Positions 1 to 8,211 of a stretch of 43,357 bases of DNA are shown here, one piece after another. The translations under genes and the position numbers were made by a program. Origin of the DNA: Candidatus Sigynarchaeota archaeon (GTDB lineage: Archaea > Asgardarchaeota > Lokiarchaeia > Sigynarchaeales > Sigynarchaeaceae). The stretch is taken from NCBI GenBank assembly GCA_030587525.1, contig JAUQYW010000649.1, positions 1 to 43,357 on the forward strand. Direction: 5' to 3'. The notes beneath the pieces were generated by a model. The model was not told where the DNA came from and searched no databases. It was given only the letters and a program-made list of their open reading frames with translations. Within the stretch, counting starts at the first letter, position 1; each line of letters opens with the position of its first letter.

Positions 1-2838
1 CGTGCTCGACGGCAAGTAGTACCGCGAGAAATTCAAGATGACGTCCATGAACAACAAGATTCCATCTTCATCACCGTCACAATTGCGCCGTTTTGCAGCA
101 TGGTAAATGGGATGTGCATAGCCAACGTTTGCTTGCGTGAACCCGATGACCCGGCCAACGATGCCGGCCGACGTGTGCGGCGCGAGCCCGATGATGATTT
201 GCCCGAGGAAATCCTTTTCATTCTTGATGTTGTAATAGCGATCGAGCCCGTAGACCTTTTCCAGCAGGTCGTCGATGAAACACGCGATCTTGAACATGTA
301 CTTCAACGATGCCTTTGGCAGCAAGATGTCCTGGATCTTCAATTCCAGGACCTGGTTCGGGCTCTCGAGCGGCTTGCCATAGATATCGTGCACATAGCCT
401 AATTTTTTCAAGTCTTCAACGGTCGCGAACACCTCGCGCGGGATGAAATGCGTGAGCGGGCAATCGCTCGCGTCGAATCTCGCCGTGCCGTCCTTGTAGA
501 CGTAGACCTCGTGCTTTGCGCGCAGCATACCCTTCTCGAGGGGCTCTGGCAGCTTGAACGTGCTCGACATGCCCTTGATAGCCTTGATGTTCGGCAAGTT
601 CATGTTGACCTTCTTCATAGCCGCCGCGTAGATGGGCACCAGGTTAATTTCCCTGGAAGAGTAGAGTTGCCCCGTCACGCCGCAATCCGGGCACGACTCG
701 TCGGCCTCGCCGAGGGTTTTTTTGCACTTGGGGCACACCCTGAACATGGTCGTGGCGACCTTGCATTTCGGGCAGAGCGGCGTGAAGGAAATCCCGTTGC
801 ATTGCGGGCAAAGCCTGTTCGCGACGTCGATCTTGACGCTGCGTTTTTTCATGGATTCCTGGAAGATCCGTTGTGCCCCGCAGTCGTGGCCGATCGGGAA
901 AAGCACGTGGACGGGGGGGCTCATCTTGCGTTCCTTTGCCTTTTCCGGGCGCCCCATGCGCAATCCTATGAAATACGGCGCTTTGTCACGCAGCTTGACG
1001 CCGGAGATCTTGTTCAGCGCCTCGATCGCCGAGTGGCAAGCCAGGTCCACGAACCCTTGCACGTTGCGGAGGCCGAGCGTCTCGATCAAGGGCAGGCTCT
1101 CGTCGAGGAAATTGTACAGGTCGCCCTCGACCACGTGCGGGATGCCGGCTCGCTCCAGCAGTTTTTTCATCTCGGGGTCTTGCGCGCACAAGAGCATCGT
1201 TTTACCCGCGTCGTCTTTCTTCACGGTCTTGCCGGGGCCGAGCCATTTCCGCAGCGCGTCGACCTGGGCGACGGTCAGCCCGTTCCAGAAATACACGTAG
1301 CGCGGGTGCAATGGAACGTCGAGGACCTTGGACAGCTGGATGGCATGTTCGGGGCCAGGTTTCTTGTAAAAGCAGTCCGCCAGCCACGATTGCACGGCCG
1401 GTACATCGGCGGATATCGCTGTTGCAAGGGCGGTCGCGTCCATATTCTTGGCGGCCATTGCTTTCTTGACCTCCAAAAGCCACCATTCCTCGACCCACGG
1501 CGATGGCATGATCTTGTGATTATTTTCAGCAAATTCACCGAATCCGACCAGGACATCCCCGAGGAACAGCACCTTGCTCACGTCCGGGAGAATTTTTTCG
1601 ATACCTTTTGCTTTGTCGATGCGAATGACGTCCCCGTTCTTGAGCAGCACGACCGGCCCTTCGATCGAATCCACGGGCATCGACACGGTGCTCTTGCCCG
1701 GGCGCTCGACCCGCATCTGCGTGCCGATCGCGATGAAATTGTCGGTCACGTACATGGTCGCGGGGTGAAACCCATAGGCGGCAAGGCCCATGTCGCGGGC
1801 ACGCCCGTACCGGATGCGAAAGCCGCCGAATGCCGATGGATGAGCGATGATCGGGCGACCGGCGATCACTTCCGAGATGAACTTGTCTTTAGGTTCGATC
1901 TTTTTCTTGTCTTCCTTGTTTTCCTCTTTTTTTCCGCCCTGGAACAGTTCATCCCCGAATTTCTTGTCAACGCTTTGGTCGGAAGGCTTTTCCTCCTTTT
2001 TTTCCTTCGGGATGTTCTTGAGCCATTCCCAATCCTTACTCAAATCCGGGAGGCCCATGGAATCGATGATCTTGTTGAGCTTTGCAGCCTTGGCAAGCAC
2101 ACCATCGTTGATGACAAGGCATGCACCGCCACGGATGGCATTGGTCTCGATGCGCGGGATGTTCCTGTGCGCCGAGACCTCCTCAGGATTGGTCTGGTCT
2201 CCCGTGACTTCCAAGGGCAAATGCCGCACGATCCAGTCAAGCTCGGTGTTCGTGCTCGTGTATTGCAAGTTCACGACCTTGTCGTAGAGCTTGATTTCTT
2301 CGAGATACCTTGCGACTTCATCCTCGGTCGGTATCCATTTGCCCAAGCCGAGCAATTTCCTGATGTGATCTGCTATCAGCACGACGTAAGCCTGGGTCGT
2401 GCCACCTGCTGCCCTGATGGGGCCTGCAAAGTAAAGGGACAAGTACTTTCCCGTTTTATCTTGCTTGATCTTGACCTCGCCAATACCTTCAAGGGGCGCC
2501 GAGACAACGCCCTCGGTCTTAATGGCCAGGGCGCAGCGGATAGCGAGATCCGCGGCGTATTGCGGGTCCTTGTCCCTGTACTCGTTCACGATCTTGTCGG
2601 CGACCTTGAATGCCACCTTGTCACGATCCAGGGTCTTCGACAACTCCCTGATGACCACGGCGATGCCCTTCGGGCCCACGAGTTCCTCCACGCGCCCGGC
2701 GATGTCCGGGGCAACGTTCGTCTCGACTTCGGGAACAGGATCGATGCCACCATTTTTCCTGGCTTCCCGGGCGATTGCATACATTTCGTCGATCTTTTTA
2801 TCGATCTCCTTGAAATATGCTTCCATCTCGGCTGACAT
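1..2838 (-). CDS. polC: DNA polymerase D large subunit DP2, 3' end outside the window
   Basis: Catalytic subunit of the archaeal replicative polymerase PolD. The first 946 codons are present and the C-terminus runs off the left edge. The N-terminus (EMEAYFKEID, then AGRVEELVGPKG) and the segment AGPIRAAGGTTQAYVV match the family. Cys pairs CPQC, CPKC, CPKC and CPDC near residues 675-735 form the zinc-binding region. The signature NCDGDED lies at residues 919-925, so the two catalytic aspartates should be D921 and D923. The frame is continuous with no intein in the visible part. A charged Lys/Glu-rich insert sits near residues 270-310. I chose the ATG at 2838; an in-frame GTG seven codons upstream is possible. 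The gene diverges from the small-subunit gene. The missing part should hold the end of the catalytic core and the PCNA/DP1-binding tail. Confidence 0.96.
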   Translation of the reverse strand, partial: MSAEMEAYFKEIDKKIDEMYAIAREARKNGGIDPVPEVETNVAPDIAGRVEELVGPKGIAVVIRELSKTLDRDKVAFKVADKIVNEYRDKDPQYAADLAIRCALAIKTEGVVSAPLEGIGEVKIKQDKTGKYLSLYFAGPIRAAGGTTQAYVVLIADHIRKLLGLGKWIPTEDEVARYLEEIKLYDKVVNLQYTSTNTELDWIVRHLPLEVTGDQTNPEEVSAHRNIPRIETNAIRGGACLVINDGVLAKAAKLNKIIDSMGLPDLSKDWEWLKNIPKEKKEEKPSDQSVDKKFGDELFQGGKKEENKEDKKKIEPKDKFISEVIAGRPIIAHPSAFGGFRIRYGRARDMGLAAYGFHPATMYVTDNFIAIGTQMRVERPGKSTVSMPVDSIEGPVVLLKNGDVIRIDKAKGIEKILPDVSKVLFLGDVLVGFGEFAENNHKIMPSPWVEEWWLLEVKKAMAAKNMDATALATAISADVPAVQSWLADCFYKKPGPEHAIQLSKVLDVPLHPRYVYFWNGLTVAQVDALRKWLGPGKTVKKDDAGKTMLLCAQDPEMKKLLERAGIPHVVEGDLYNFLDESLPLIETLGLRNVQGFVDLACHSAIEALNKISGVKLRDKAPYFIGLRMGRPEKAKERKMSPPVHVLFPIGHDCGAQRIFQESMKKRSVKIDVANRLCPQCNGISFTPLCPKCKVATTMFRVCPKCKKTLGEADESCPDCGVTGQLYSSREINLVPIYAAAMKKVNMNLPNIKAIKGMSSTFKLPEPLEKGMLRAKHEVYVYKDGTARFDASDCPLTHFIPREVFATVEDLKKLGYVHDIYGKPLESPNQVLELKIQDILLPKASLKYMFKIACFIDDLLEKVYGLDRYYNIKNEKDFLGQIIIGLAPHTSAGIVGRVIGFTQANVGYAHPIYHAAKRRNCDGDEDGILLFMDVILNFSRYYLPSST

Positions 2839-3287
2839 GACGACCGTGGCTGCAATCACCGTTTCAGGTTGGAGGAATTCCGATGTCCCTTGTGCGGGAT
2901 CATGGCGGAACAATACACGCGCGTTATACTAACTAGTCGATGAAAATTCTAAAGCCTTCGCCCTAAAAAGTGACGGCATTAAGGGGGAATTAAACCCGCC
3001 ATCGTGCTAAGAATTCTCCGCGGGGTTATTAACCTATTAATATCGTCGTGCTAGAAATCACGAAAATCGGCGGTATATTTTTGTCAATTGAAAGATCTTA
3101 CGGGGTTGGCGGGTAACCAAGAACCCGCAATATTGTTTGACAATCACACTAAAATATTTTCGTTTCTACTGATCAAGTATCAAGAACAAGGTTAACTGAA
3201 AAGCACCTTCCGTGAACCGAGCGTGTTACGCTCGTGGCGGCTCAAGGCTAATCTAGCATATTCTGAAGTACTTGCAGGGATTCGAGC
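2839..3287. other. Shared intergenic region between divergent PolD subunit genes
   Basis: A 449-bp AT-richer spacer separates the two PolD subunit genes, which point away from each other, so both promoters should lie here. I see no convincing ORF and no tRNA. AT-rich tracts at about 3043-3055 and 3150-3165 could hold TATA elements. A small perfect hairpin lies near its right end (3218-3234). The leader of the small-subunit gene appears long. Confidence 0.5.
3218..3234. promoter_or_regulatory. Perfect 7-bp hairpin upstream of the PolD small subunit
   Basis: CGAGCGT and ACGCTCG are exact inverted repeats with a 3-nt loop (GTT), ending about 53 nt before the ATG of the small-subunit gene. It could be an operator or an RNA stem in the leader. 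No function is shown; the perfect arms are the only evidence. Confidence 0.35.
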
Positions 3288-5072
3288 ATGACTGTAGAAG
3301 GACCAATTGACAAGGCCATTATCATGGACTTTTTGCGCGCTGGATATAACATCACTCCAGGTGCCTTGTCCTTCATCAAGAACAAGGAAGATCCGGAGCT
3401 GTTTGCACGGATCCTCTTGAACTCCTTCAACAGCACCAAGCAAAAGACCACGATCACGCGCGAGATGCTCGTGAACATGGACAGGGCCTTTTCAAACCTC
3501 ATCAAGGACATCCCTGCCTTGAAAACATCCGGTGGGCAAGCGAGCCCGACCGTGCCAAGCGACGGCGAGCCAACGCCCGTTAATGCTTCCCCCACCACCA
3601 AGCCGGCGATCCCGGCACCGAGGCCGAAAACGGCTACTGAACTGCCAGAGACCGTTCAAGCCAAGCCAACGGTGTTGATCGAAAAAATCGATCCGGCGTT
3701 GAAACAAGATGTTACCAGCGTGGCTCCCGCCACGGTTGAAATGGTGGTAGCCTCTGTGCCGCAAGCCCCGGTGGCAGCAGATGCCCTCGCCCCGTCCTTC
3801 ACGTCGAAATCCACCTTCATACCCCTTGCCAAGGAACACGCCCCGCAAGTGAAAGTTATCGAGGATTGCACGGCGCATCTCAAGAACGATGGTGATTTCG
3901 CCGATTTTTTGCACTTGTTCAATGACCGGTTTGAAAAATTGAAGGCAATTTTCAAGGCCCGGAGCGATATCGCGAGGATCGTTGACATCGGGGACATTGC
4001 CAGCATGGCCCGGAAAACCGAGGAAATGTACATCGTGGGCATGGTGGTCGAAAAGAAGCAAACCAAGTCCGGTAACACCATGCTTGAGATCGATGACAAG
4101 ACCGGATCGATCAACGTCATTCTTTCAGCAAGAAACGTGGATCATGCGGTCCTCGCGAACATCATCCACGACGAGGTACTTTGCTTCAAAGGTTTTTACA
4201 AGGACGGTATTTTCATTGCCAATGAATTTTTCTGGCCGGACGCTCGTCGCACTCGAAGACCGCAGCTTGCCGAGGAAGACTTGTCGATCTTGTTAATATC
4301 TGATCTTCATATCGGCAGCGATAACCATCTCGCCGATCTATGGAGCAAGTTCAAGACGTGGATTCGTGGCGAGGGCACGTCCGAAAAAGCCCGGGAAATG
4401 GCTGGGAAAGTAAAATACATCGCGATCGCTGGTGACCTCGTTGATGGCGTTGGCGTGTATCCGACGCAAGAAGAGCATCTTGTCATCAAGGACGTGTACA
4501 AGCAATTCGAGAAAGCGGCAGAGATGCTCCGCGATCTTCCAGATTACATCAAGTTCATTTATGCCCCGGGCTCGCACGAGCCGGTTCGACGCGCGCTCCC
4601 GCAGCCGTCGGTCCCAAAATCCTATGCCAAGTGCCTCTATGACATGGGCGTGGTCATGGTGAGCGACCCTGCCGTCGTCGAAACGCACGGGGTCAAGACT
4701 ATGCTCTTTCACGGGGAGAGCTTCATCGACTTGAGCATCGATATCCCCGAAATTTCCCATACCACGCCCGAGCTTGCCATGCAAAAGCTTATGATGTCGC
4801 GCCATCTTGCCCCCTCCTTTGGGAAAAAGACCGAGCTTGCTCCGGACAAGAAAGATTGGCTCGTCATCAACGAGATCCCGGATATCTTGCATACTGGGCA
4901 CGTGCATTGTAACGGCGTGAAAAATTATCACGGCACGTGGCTCGTGAATTCCGGGTGCTTCCAGGACCAGACCGATTTCATGAAGAGCCTCGGCATCGTG
5001 CCCAGCCCGGGCAAGCCGAACATCGTGAGCTTGAAAGATTTCAAGCTGACCACCTTAAACTTGACCGCGTGA
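3288..5072 (+). CDS. polB: DNA polymerase D small subunit DP1 (phosphoesterase/exonuclease subunit)
   Basis: Partner of DP2; in characterised archaea it carries the 3'-5' proofreading nuclease. Order: N-terminal helical domain (1-75), Pro/Thr/Ala-rich linker (80-180), OB fold (about 243-325), calcineurin-like phosphoesterase domain (330-594). Visible motifs: SDLHIGS (D339, H341), GDLVDGVGVYP (D383), PGSHE (427-431), FHGES (H475) and TGHVH (H538, H540). The family normally has GNHD where this protein has GSHE, so the metal-binding Asn is Ser and the next Asp is Glu. The length fits the family. The ATG at 3288 begins a typical DP1 N-terminus (LRAGYNITPGAL). A DUF2240-like gene follows after 6 nt, suggesting cotranscription. 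Confidence 0.95.
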   Translation: MTVEGPIDKAIIMDFLRAGYNITPGALSFIKNKEDPELFARILLNSFNSTKQKTTITREMLVNMDRAFSNLIKDIPALKTSGGQASPTVPSDGEPTPVNASPTTKPAIPAPRPKTATELPETVQAKPTVLIEKIDPALKQDVTSVAPATVEMVVASVPQAPVAADALAPSFTSKSTFIPLAKEHAPQVKVIEDCTAHLKNDGDFADFLHLFNDRFEKLKAIFKARSDIARIVDIGDIASMARKTEEMYIVGMVVEKKQTKSGNTMLEIDDKTGSINVILSARNVDHAVLANIIHDEVLCFKGFYKDGIFIANEFFWPDARRTRRPQLAEEDLSILLISDLHIGSDNHLADLWSKFKTWIRGEGTSEKAREMAGKVKYIAIAGDLVDGVGVYPTQEEHLVIKDVYKQFEKAAEMLRDLPDYIKFIYAPGSHEPVRRALPQPSVPKSYAKCLYDMGVVMVSDPAVVETHGVKTMLFHGESFIDLSIDIPEISHTTPELAMQKLMMSRHLAPSFGKKTELAPDKKDWLVINEIPDILHTGHVHCNGVKNYHGTWLVNSGCFQDQTDFMKSLGIVPSPGKPNIVSLKDFKLTTLNLTA

Positions 5073-5078
5073 TAATGA

Positions 5079-5690
5079 ATGGTTTCCCTTTCCCCCGCAT
5101 CGAGCGACCCCAAGGATGTGCTCAGGCACGTGTACCTTTGCCTCGGCAAGGAATCCATAGCCTATCAAGAACTCGTGTTTTTTATGGCGTTCGATCTCAA
5201 GCTCTACGCGCCATCCACGTGCGAGAAATTCATTGCCCAAGGAAAAAAACAGGAATTGCTCGACATCTCGGCCGACAGGATCGTGACGTTCAGCCAGCAG
5301 CGGCTATTCCAGAAATCCACGGGGAAGGCGCCCCCGGCCATCGAGGATATCTTGAGCGAGATGACGGAGGAGAGCATGATCAACAAGGGATTCGCCATCA
5401 AGGATGATCGCATCGTGGTGTTCAGTTTCGATGCCAAGAACTCCCTGCTCTCTGCCCGGTTCAAGAGTGAATCGGGGAAACCCGTCGAAATACTCGTCAA
5501 CGGCGGGGAAAAAACGATTCACCAGGATCACGACGATGACGTGGCAGCGTACAAGGGGAAACGGCTCATCTTAAAGTATCTCTTCAAGATCCTGGTAAAA
5601 AAGAAGGAAGACCCTGAAATCGCGCAATTCTTGCGCCAGATCCATGCTTCCTTGAAGGATTGGAAGTTCGATTATAAAAAAGTGGAATAA
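5079..5690 (+). CDS. DUF2240-like protein, cotranscribed with the PolD small subunit
   Basis: A 203-residue soluble protein. The early segment (ELVFFMAFDLKLYAPSTCEK, then a short Gln/Lys-rich turn and LLDISADRIVTF) resembles archaeal DUF2240, a small helical domain of unknown function, in which a short N-terminal helix pair is followed by a Gly-Leu-Leu turn. The C-terminal part (about 85-203) is charged and likely helical; I do not recognise it. The gene starts 6 nt after the PolD small-subunit stop, so it is probably in the same transcript and may act in replication, but that is inference. No catalytic motif is visible. Confidence 0.7.
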   Translation: MVSLSPASSDPKDVLRHVYLCLGKESIAYQELVFFMAFDLKLYAPSTCEKFIAQGKKQELLDISADRIVTFSQQRLFQKSTGKAPPAIEDILSEMTEESMINKGFAIKDDRIVVFSFDAKNSLLSARFKSESGKPVEILVNGGEKTIHQDHDDDVAAYKGKRLILKYLFKILVKKKEDPEIAQFLRQIHASLKDWKFDYKKVE

Positions 5691-5717
5691 AAGCAGGTTC
5701 AACAAGCGTGCAGGCAA

Positions 5718-7205
5718 TTACCCTTTTGTCACGCCCATCGGGACCAGCTTCACGATTTTCTTAACGATGCCAAGGTCATGGCTAACTTGAACGACCTGAT
5801 CGATTGATTTATACGCGCCTGGGGCTTCTTCTGCAATCACCGTGTCCGTTTGTGCCTTGACAAGGATGCCCCGCTGTTCGAGCTGGTTGGCGATCGTGCG
5901 CCCACGGTAATTCCTTATTGCTGCTTCACGCGACATCGCGCGACCAGCACCATGCGCGGTCGATCCAAAGGATAATTCCATGGCCTTGGGTTGGCCGACG
6001 CAGAGATAGGATGCCGTGCCCATGGATCCCGGGATGAGAACGGGCTGCCCGATGCTGCGATATTTGTCCGGCACTTTCGGATGACCTGCAGGGAATGCCC
6101 GCGTGGCACCCTTGCGGTGCACGTTCAACATCATTTTCTTGCCATCGACCACGTGTTCCTCCTTTTTCAAGATATTGTGGCACACGTCGTAGATGAGTTC
6201 CATACCCATATCCTCTGGCTTTTTCTTGAAGACTTGCGAGAAAGACTGCCGCACCCAGTGATTGATCATCTGGCGATTGTTCCACGCGAAATTGGCCGCG
6301 CAAGCCATGGCTTCGTAGTAATCCCGTGCCTCCGGCGTGTTTCCCGGAACATACGCGAGCTCGCGGTCCGGTAACGAGATATTGTACTTTCTAACCGCTT
6401 GTTCCATGGTCCGCAAGTAGTCCGTGCACACCTGGTGCCCGAGGCCGCGGGACCCCGTGTGGATCATGACCGTCACTTGATTCACCTCGTTGATGCCCAT
6501 GACCTTGGCGAGCTTCTCGTCGTAGATTTCCGCGACGCGCTGCACTTCGAGGAAGTGATTGCCGCTGCCAAGGGACCCGATCTGCGATTTTCCACGGCTT
6601 TTCGCCTTGCCGCTCACCTTGGACGCGTTGCCTTCCAAGCGGCCGTTTTCCTCGCAATTCTTTGCATCTTCCGGCCATCCGTATCCCCGCTTGATCGCCC
6701 AGCTCACGCCGTTTTCCAGGATGTCATCCAGATCCTTTGGGGTGATCGTGCCGATCGTGCCCGATGAACCAACGCCCGAAGGAACATTGTCGAAGAGCGC
6801 GTTGAGGATCTGCTTCATCACGGGCTTGACATCCGTATCCTTCAAGGTGGTGCTGAGGAGCCGGACACCGCAGTTTATGTCGTAACCCACGCCACCAGGC
6901 GAGATCACGCCTTCCTTTTCGAGCGTCGCGGCGACCCCGCCGATGGGGAAGCCATATCCTTGATGCGCATCGCTCAATGCTATGGCGAATTTCTGCGTGC
7001 CGGGTAGACAAGCAACGTTGGTGAGCTGGTCCAGCGTCAAGTCGGTCTTGATCTTTTCCAGCAGCGCGTCGTTCGCATACACCCTCGCGGGAACAATCAT
7101 ATCGAACGACTTCACCTGGCCTTCCACGCGAGACATTTTTTTGGTCCGGGCGATTTCAAATATGTTGTCCGCTATCTTGACCAGTTTATAATCGATTTTT
7201 CCCAA
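5718..7205 (-). CDS. rtcB: RtcB RNA ligase (3'-phosphate/2',3'-cyclic phosphate RNA ligase)
   Basis: Joins RNA ends carrying a 2',3'-cyclic phosphate or 3'-phosphate to 5'-OH ends, as in archaeal tRNA splicing. It uses GTP and Mn2+ through a covalent His-GMP. Visible: SDAHQGYGFPIGG, GGVGYDINCGVRLL (Mn-binding Cys112), a long GSLGSGNHFLEV segment, and SFGSTAHGAGR near the C-terminus, where His418 should be the guanylylated residue. The 495-residue length is normal and no intein is present. The frame begins with TTG at 7205; the next Met (residue 24) would lose the conserved N-terminal strand, so TTG is preferred. A TATA-like box lies about 25 nt upstream, consistent with a leaderless message. 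Its activator archease is encoded about 2 kb to the right. Confidence 0.97.
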   Translation of the reverse strand: MGKIDYKLVKIADNIFEIARTKKMSRVEGQVKSFDMIVPARVYANDALLEKIKTDLTLDQLTNVACLPGTQKFAIALSDAHQGYGFPIGGVAATLEKEGVISPGGVGYDINCGVRLLSTTLKDTDVKPVMKQILNALFDNVPSGVGSSGTIGTITPKDLDDILENGVSWAIKRGYGWPEDAKNCEENGRLEGNASKVSGKAKSRGKSQIGSLGSGNHFLEVQRVAEIYDEKLAKVMGINEVNQVTVMIHTGSRGLGHQVCTDYLRTMEQAVRKYNISLPDRELAYVPGNTPEARDYYEAMACAANFAWNNRQMINHWVRQSFSQVFKKKPEDMGMELIYDVCHNILKKEEHVVDGKKMMLNVHRKGATRAFPAGHPKVPDKYRSIGQPVLIPGSMGTASYLCVGQPKAMELSFGSTAHGAGRAMSREAAIRNYRGRTIANQLEQRGILVKAQTDTVIAEEAPGAYKSIDQVVQVSHDLGIVKKIVKLVPMGVTKG

Positions 7206-7228
7206 ATTAAACCACGATTTTATGAGGT

Positions 7229-7243
7229 ACTTTTTATAGAACT
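7229..7243 (-). promoter_or_regulatory. TATA-like promoter of rtcB
   Basis: Read on the minus strand the sequence is TTCTATAAAAAGTACC, a good archaeal TATA box. It lies about 25 nt before the TTG start of rtcB, so transcription should begin at or next to the start codon. Confidence 0.55.
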
Positions 7244-7360
7244 AATATTGTCAGCAAAGGTATTGAATTTTCACGTTATACGAAATGCAACCACATTCAC
7301 TCCAGGGTTCCCCCGAGAATTCAGTTTGGAGATTAACGCGAAACTAGTAGATCCTTGCGA

Positions 7361-7397
7361 AAATGCTCTAACTAAGCATTTGAGTTAAATTCAAATG
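7361..7397. promoter_or_regulatory. Two overlapping, mutually exclusive 7-bp hairpins
   Basis: AAATGCT/AGCATTT (7361-7381, 7-nt loop) and CATTTGA/TCAAATG (7377-7397, 7-nt loop) are both perfect and share the bases CATTT, so an RNA could form only one at a time. The second ends exactly on an ATG that opens a 48-codon frame. The arrangement resembles an attenuator or a pair of overlapping operators. Its function is unknown. Confidence 0.4.
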
Positions 7398-7541
7398 GAG
7401 TCCACGCAATTAGATGCTAGGGAATTGTTGAATCTCCTCAATGGCAAGGAAAAAAAACGCCCGGACAGCAGCCAGCCTCGCTCGATGTGCTCGCAGTACC
7501 GGCAGCAATTCCCGTGCCACGTCGATATACCCGACCGGTGA
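7395..7541 (+). CDS. Possible 48-residue leader or small protein
   Basis: ATG at 7395 opens a frame ending at TGA 7539-7541. The N-terminal half (MESTQLDARELLNLLNGKEK) looks like a charged amphipathic helix and uses codons like the neighbouring genes. The second half is Ser/Gln/Pro rich with two Cys. The stop codon lies inside the first copy of a 19-bp direct repeat. The longin-like gene begins 36 nt further on, so this may be an upstream leader peptide. Coding status is uncertain. Confidence 0.35.
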   Translation: MESTQLDARELLNLLNGKEKKRPDSSQPRSMCSQYRQQFPCHVDIPDR

Positions 7542-7575
7542 ACCCGGTCGGTTGAAATACCCGACCGGTGAACCC
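7527..7575. repeat. 19-bp direct repeat with 30-bp period and internal hairpin
   Basis: ATACCCGACCGGTGAACCC occurs at 7527-7545 and 7557-7575, just before the start codon of the longin-like gene. Between the copies, CCGACCG (7531-7537) and CGGTCGG (7545-7551) form a perfect stem with a 7-nt loop. The repeat covers the expected ribosome-binding region, so it could affect translation or be a protein-binding site. Confidence 0.55.
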
Positions 7576-7576
7576 T

Positions 7577-8185
7577 ATGGAAGGACTATATGTAATCCAC
7601 GCGAATTCCGGCAACTGCTTGATATTCCGCAAGTATGGTAATTTGGAGTTTAACGAAGATTTGATCAGTGGGTTCTTGACTGCTCTCAAAGACTTCTCCT
7701 CCGAGGTCACCGGTGGTAAAGGCATAATGAAAAACCTCAACATGGGAGATTATAACATATTATTGATGAACGAATCGGGCATCCTGGTCGCGGCGGCCTT
7801 GAACAAGCGCGATGACGCGAACATCGCGTATCGTGCGGTCAAGGATATGCTCGATGTGTTCCTGTCAGAGTTCAAGAACGAAATGGTCAATTGGAACGGC
7901 AATTTAAAGATTTTCAAGGGTTTTGAGGCCAAAATTGACAAGATCTTGAAAAATGGCAAGGTTGCCGAGAAGGAGATGTACGCGGCCGTTTTGAAAAAGA
8001 AGCTCACGAAGCAGCTCGTGGAAATCGGGGCGTTGACCAAGGAGGAATTCGCGTTTGCCGATCATCTAAATGGAACGGATACCGCTGATGCCATCGCCGA
8101 GCGCGTGGGAATGCCGGTCGAAAAAGTCGAGGTCATGATAGAAAAATTGAAGAACCTCGGCCTCATCAAGCTCAACAAGCTCTGA
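7577..8185 (+). CDS. Longin-like domain protein with C-terminal winged-helix-like domain
   Basis: 202 residues from the ATG at 7577; an in-frame GTG at 7568 is the alternative. The N-terminal ~100 residues (EGLYVIHANSGNCLIFRKYG, then FNEDLISGFLTALKDFSSE and MGDYNILLMNESGILVAAAL) have the mixed alpha/beta pattern I associate with longin/Roadblock-type proteins that are numerous in Asgard genomes and are thought to partner small GTPases. The C-terminal ~60 residues (GTDTADAIAERVGMPVEKVE, then EKLKNLGLIKLNKL) look like a winged helix-turn-helix. There is no signal peptide or membrane helix. It sits between rtcB and the archease operon on the other strand and is preceded by repeats and hairpins. 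The substrate or partner is unknown. Confidence 0.75.
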   Translation: MEGLYVIHANSGNCLIFRKYGNLEFNEDLISGFLTALKDFSSEVTGGKGIMKNLNMGDYNILLMNESGILVAAALNKRDDANIAYRAVKDMLDVFLSEFKNEMVNWNGNLKIFKGFEAKIDKILKNGKVAEKEMYAAVLKKKLTKQLVEIGALTKEEFAFADHLNGTDTADAIAERVGMPVEKVEVMIEKLKNLGLIKLNKL

Positions 8186-8191
8186 ACTTGC

Positions 8192-8199
8192 TTTTTTTT
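8192..8199 (+). terminator. Oligo-T terminator after the longin-like gene
   Basis: A run of eight T begins 7 nt after the stop codon of the longin-like gene, with a second T-rich tract (8209-8213) next to it. T runs directly after a stop are typical archaeal termination signals. Confidence 0.5.
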
Positions 8200-8211
8200 A
8201 GCACCCGTTTT

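Noticed and set aside
448..2835. A 795-codon open frame on the plus strand
   Set aside because: It lies exactly opposite the PolD large subunit and is full of Arg, His, Val and Asp with no recognisable domain, which is typical of antisense frames over GC-rich codons. The minus strand carries all family motifs.
7361..7397. tRNA-like arms with 7-nt loops
   Set aside because: Two 7-nt-loop stems lie close together, but they overlap, there is no TTCRA T-loop, no acceptor stem and no valid anticodon context.
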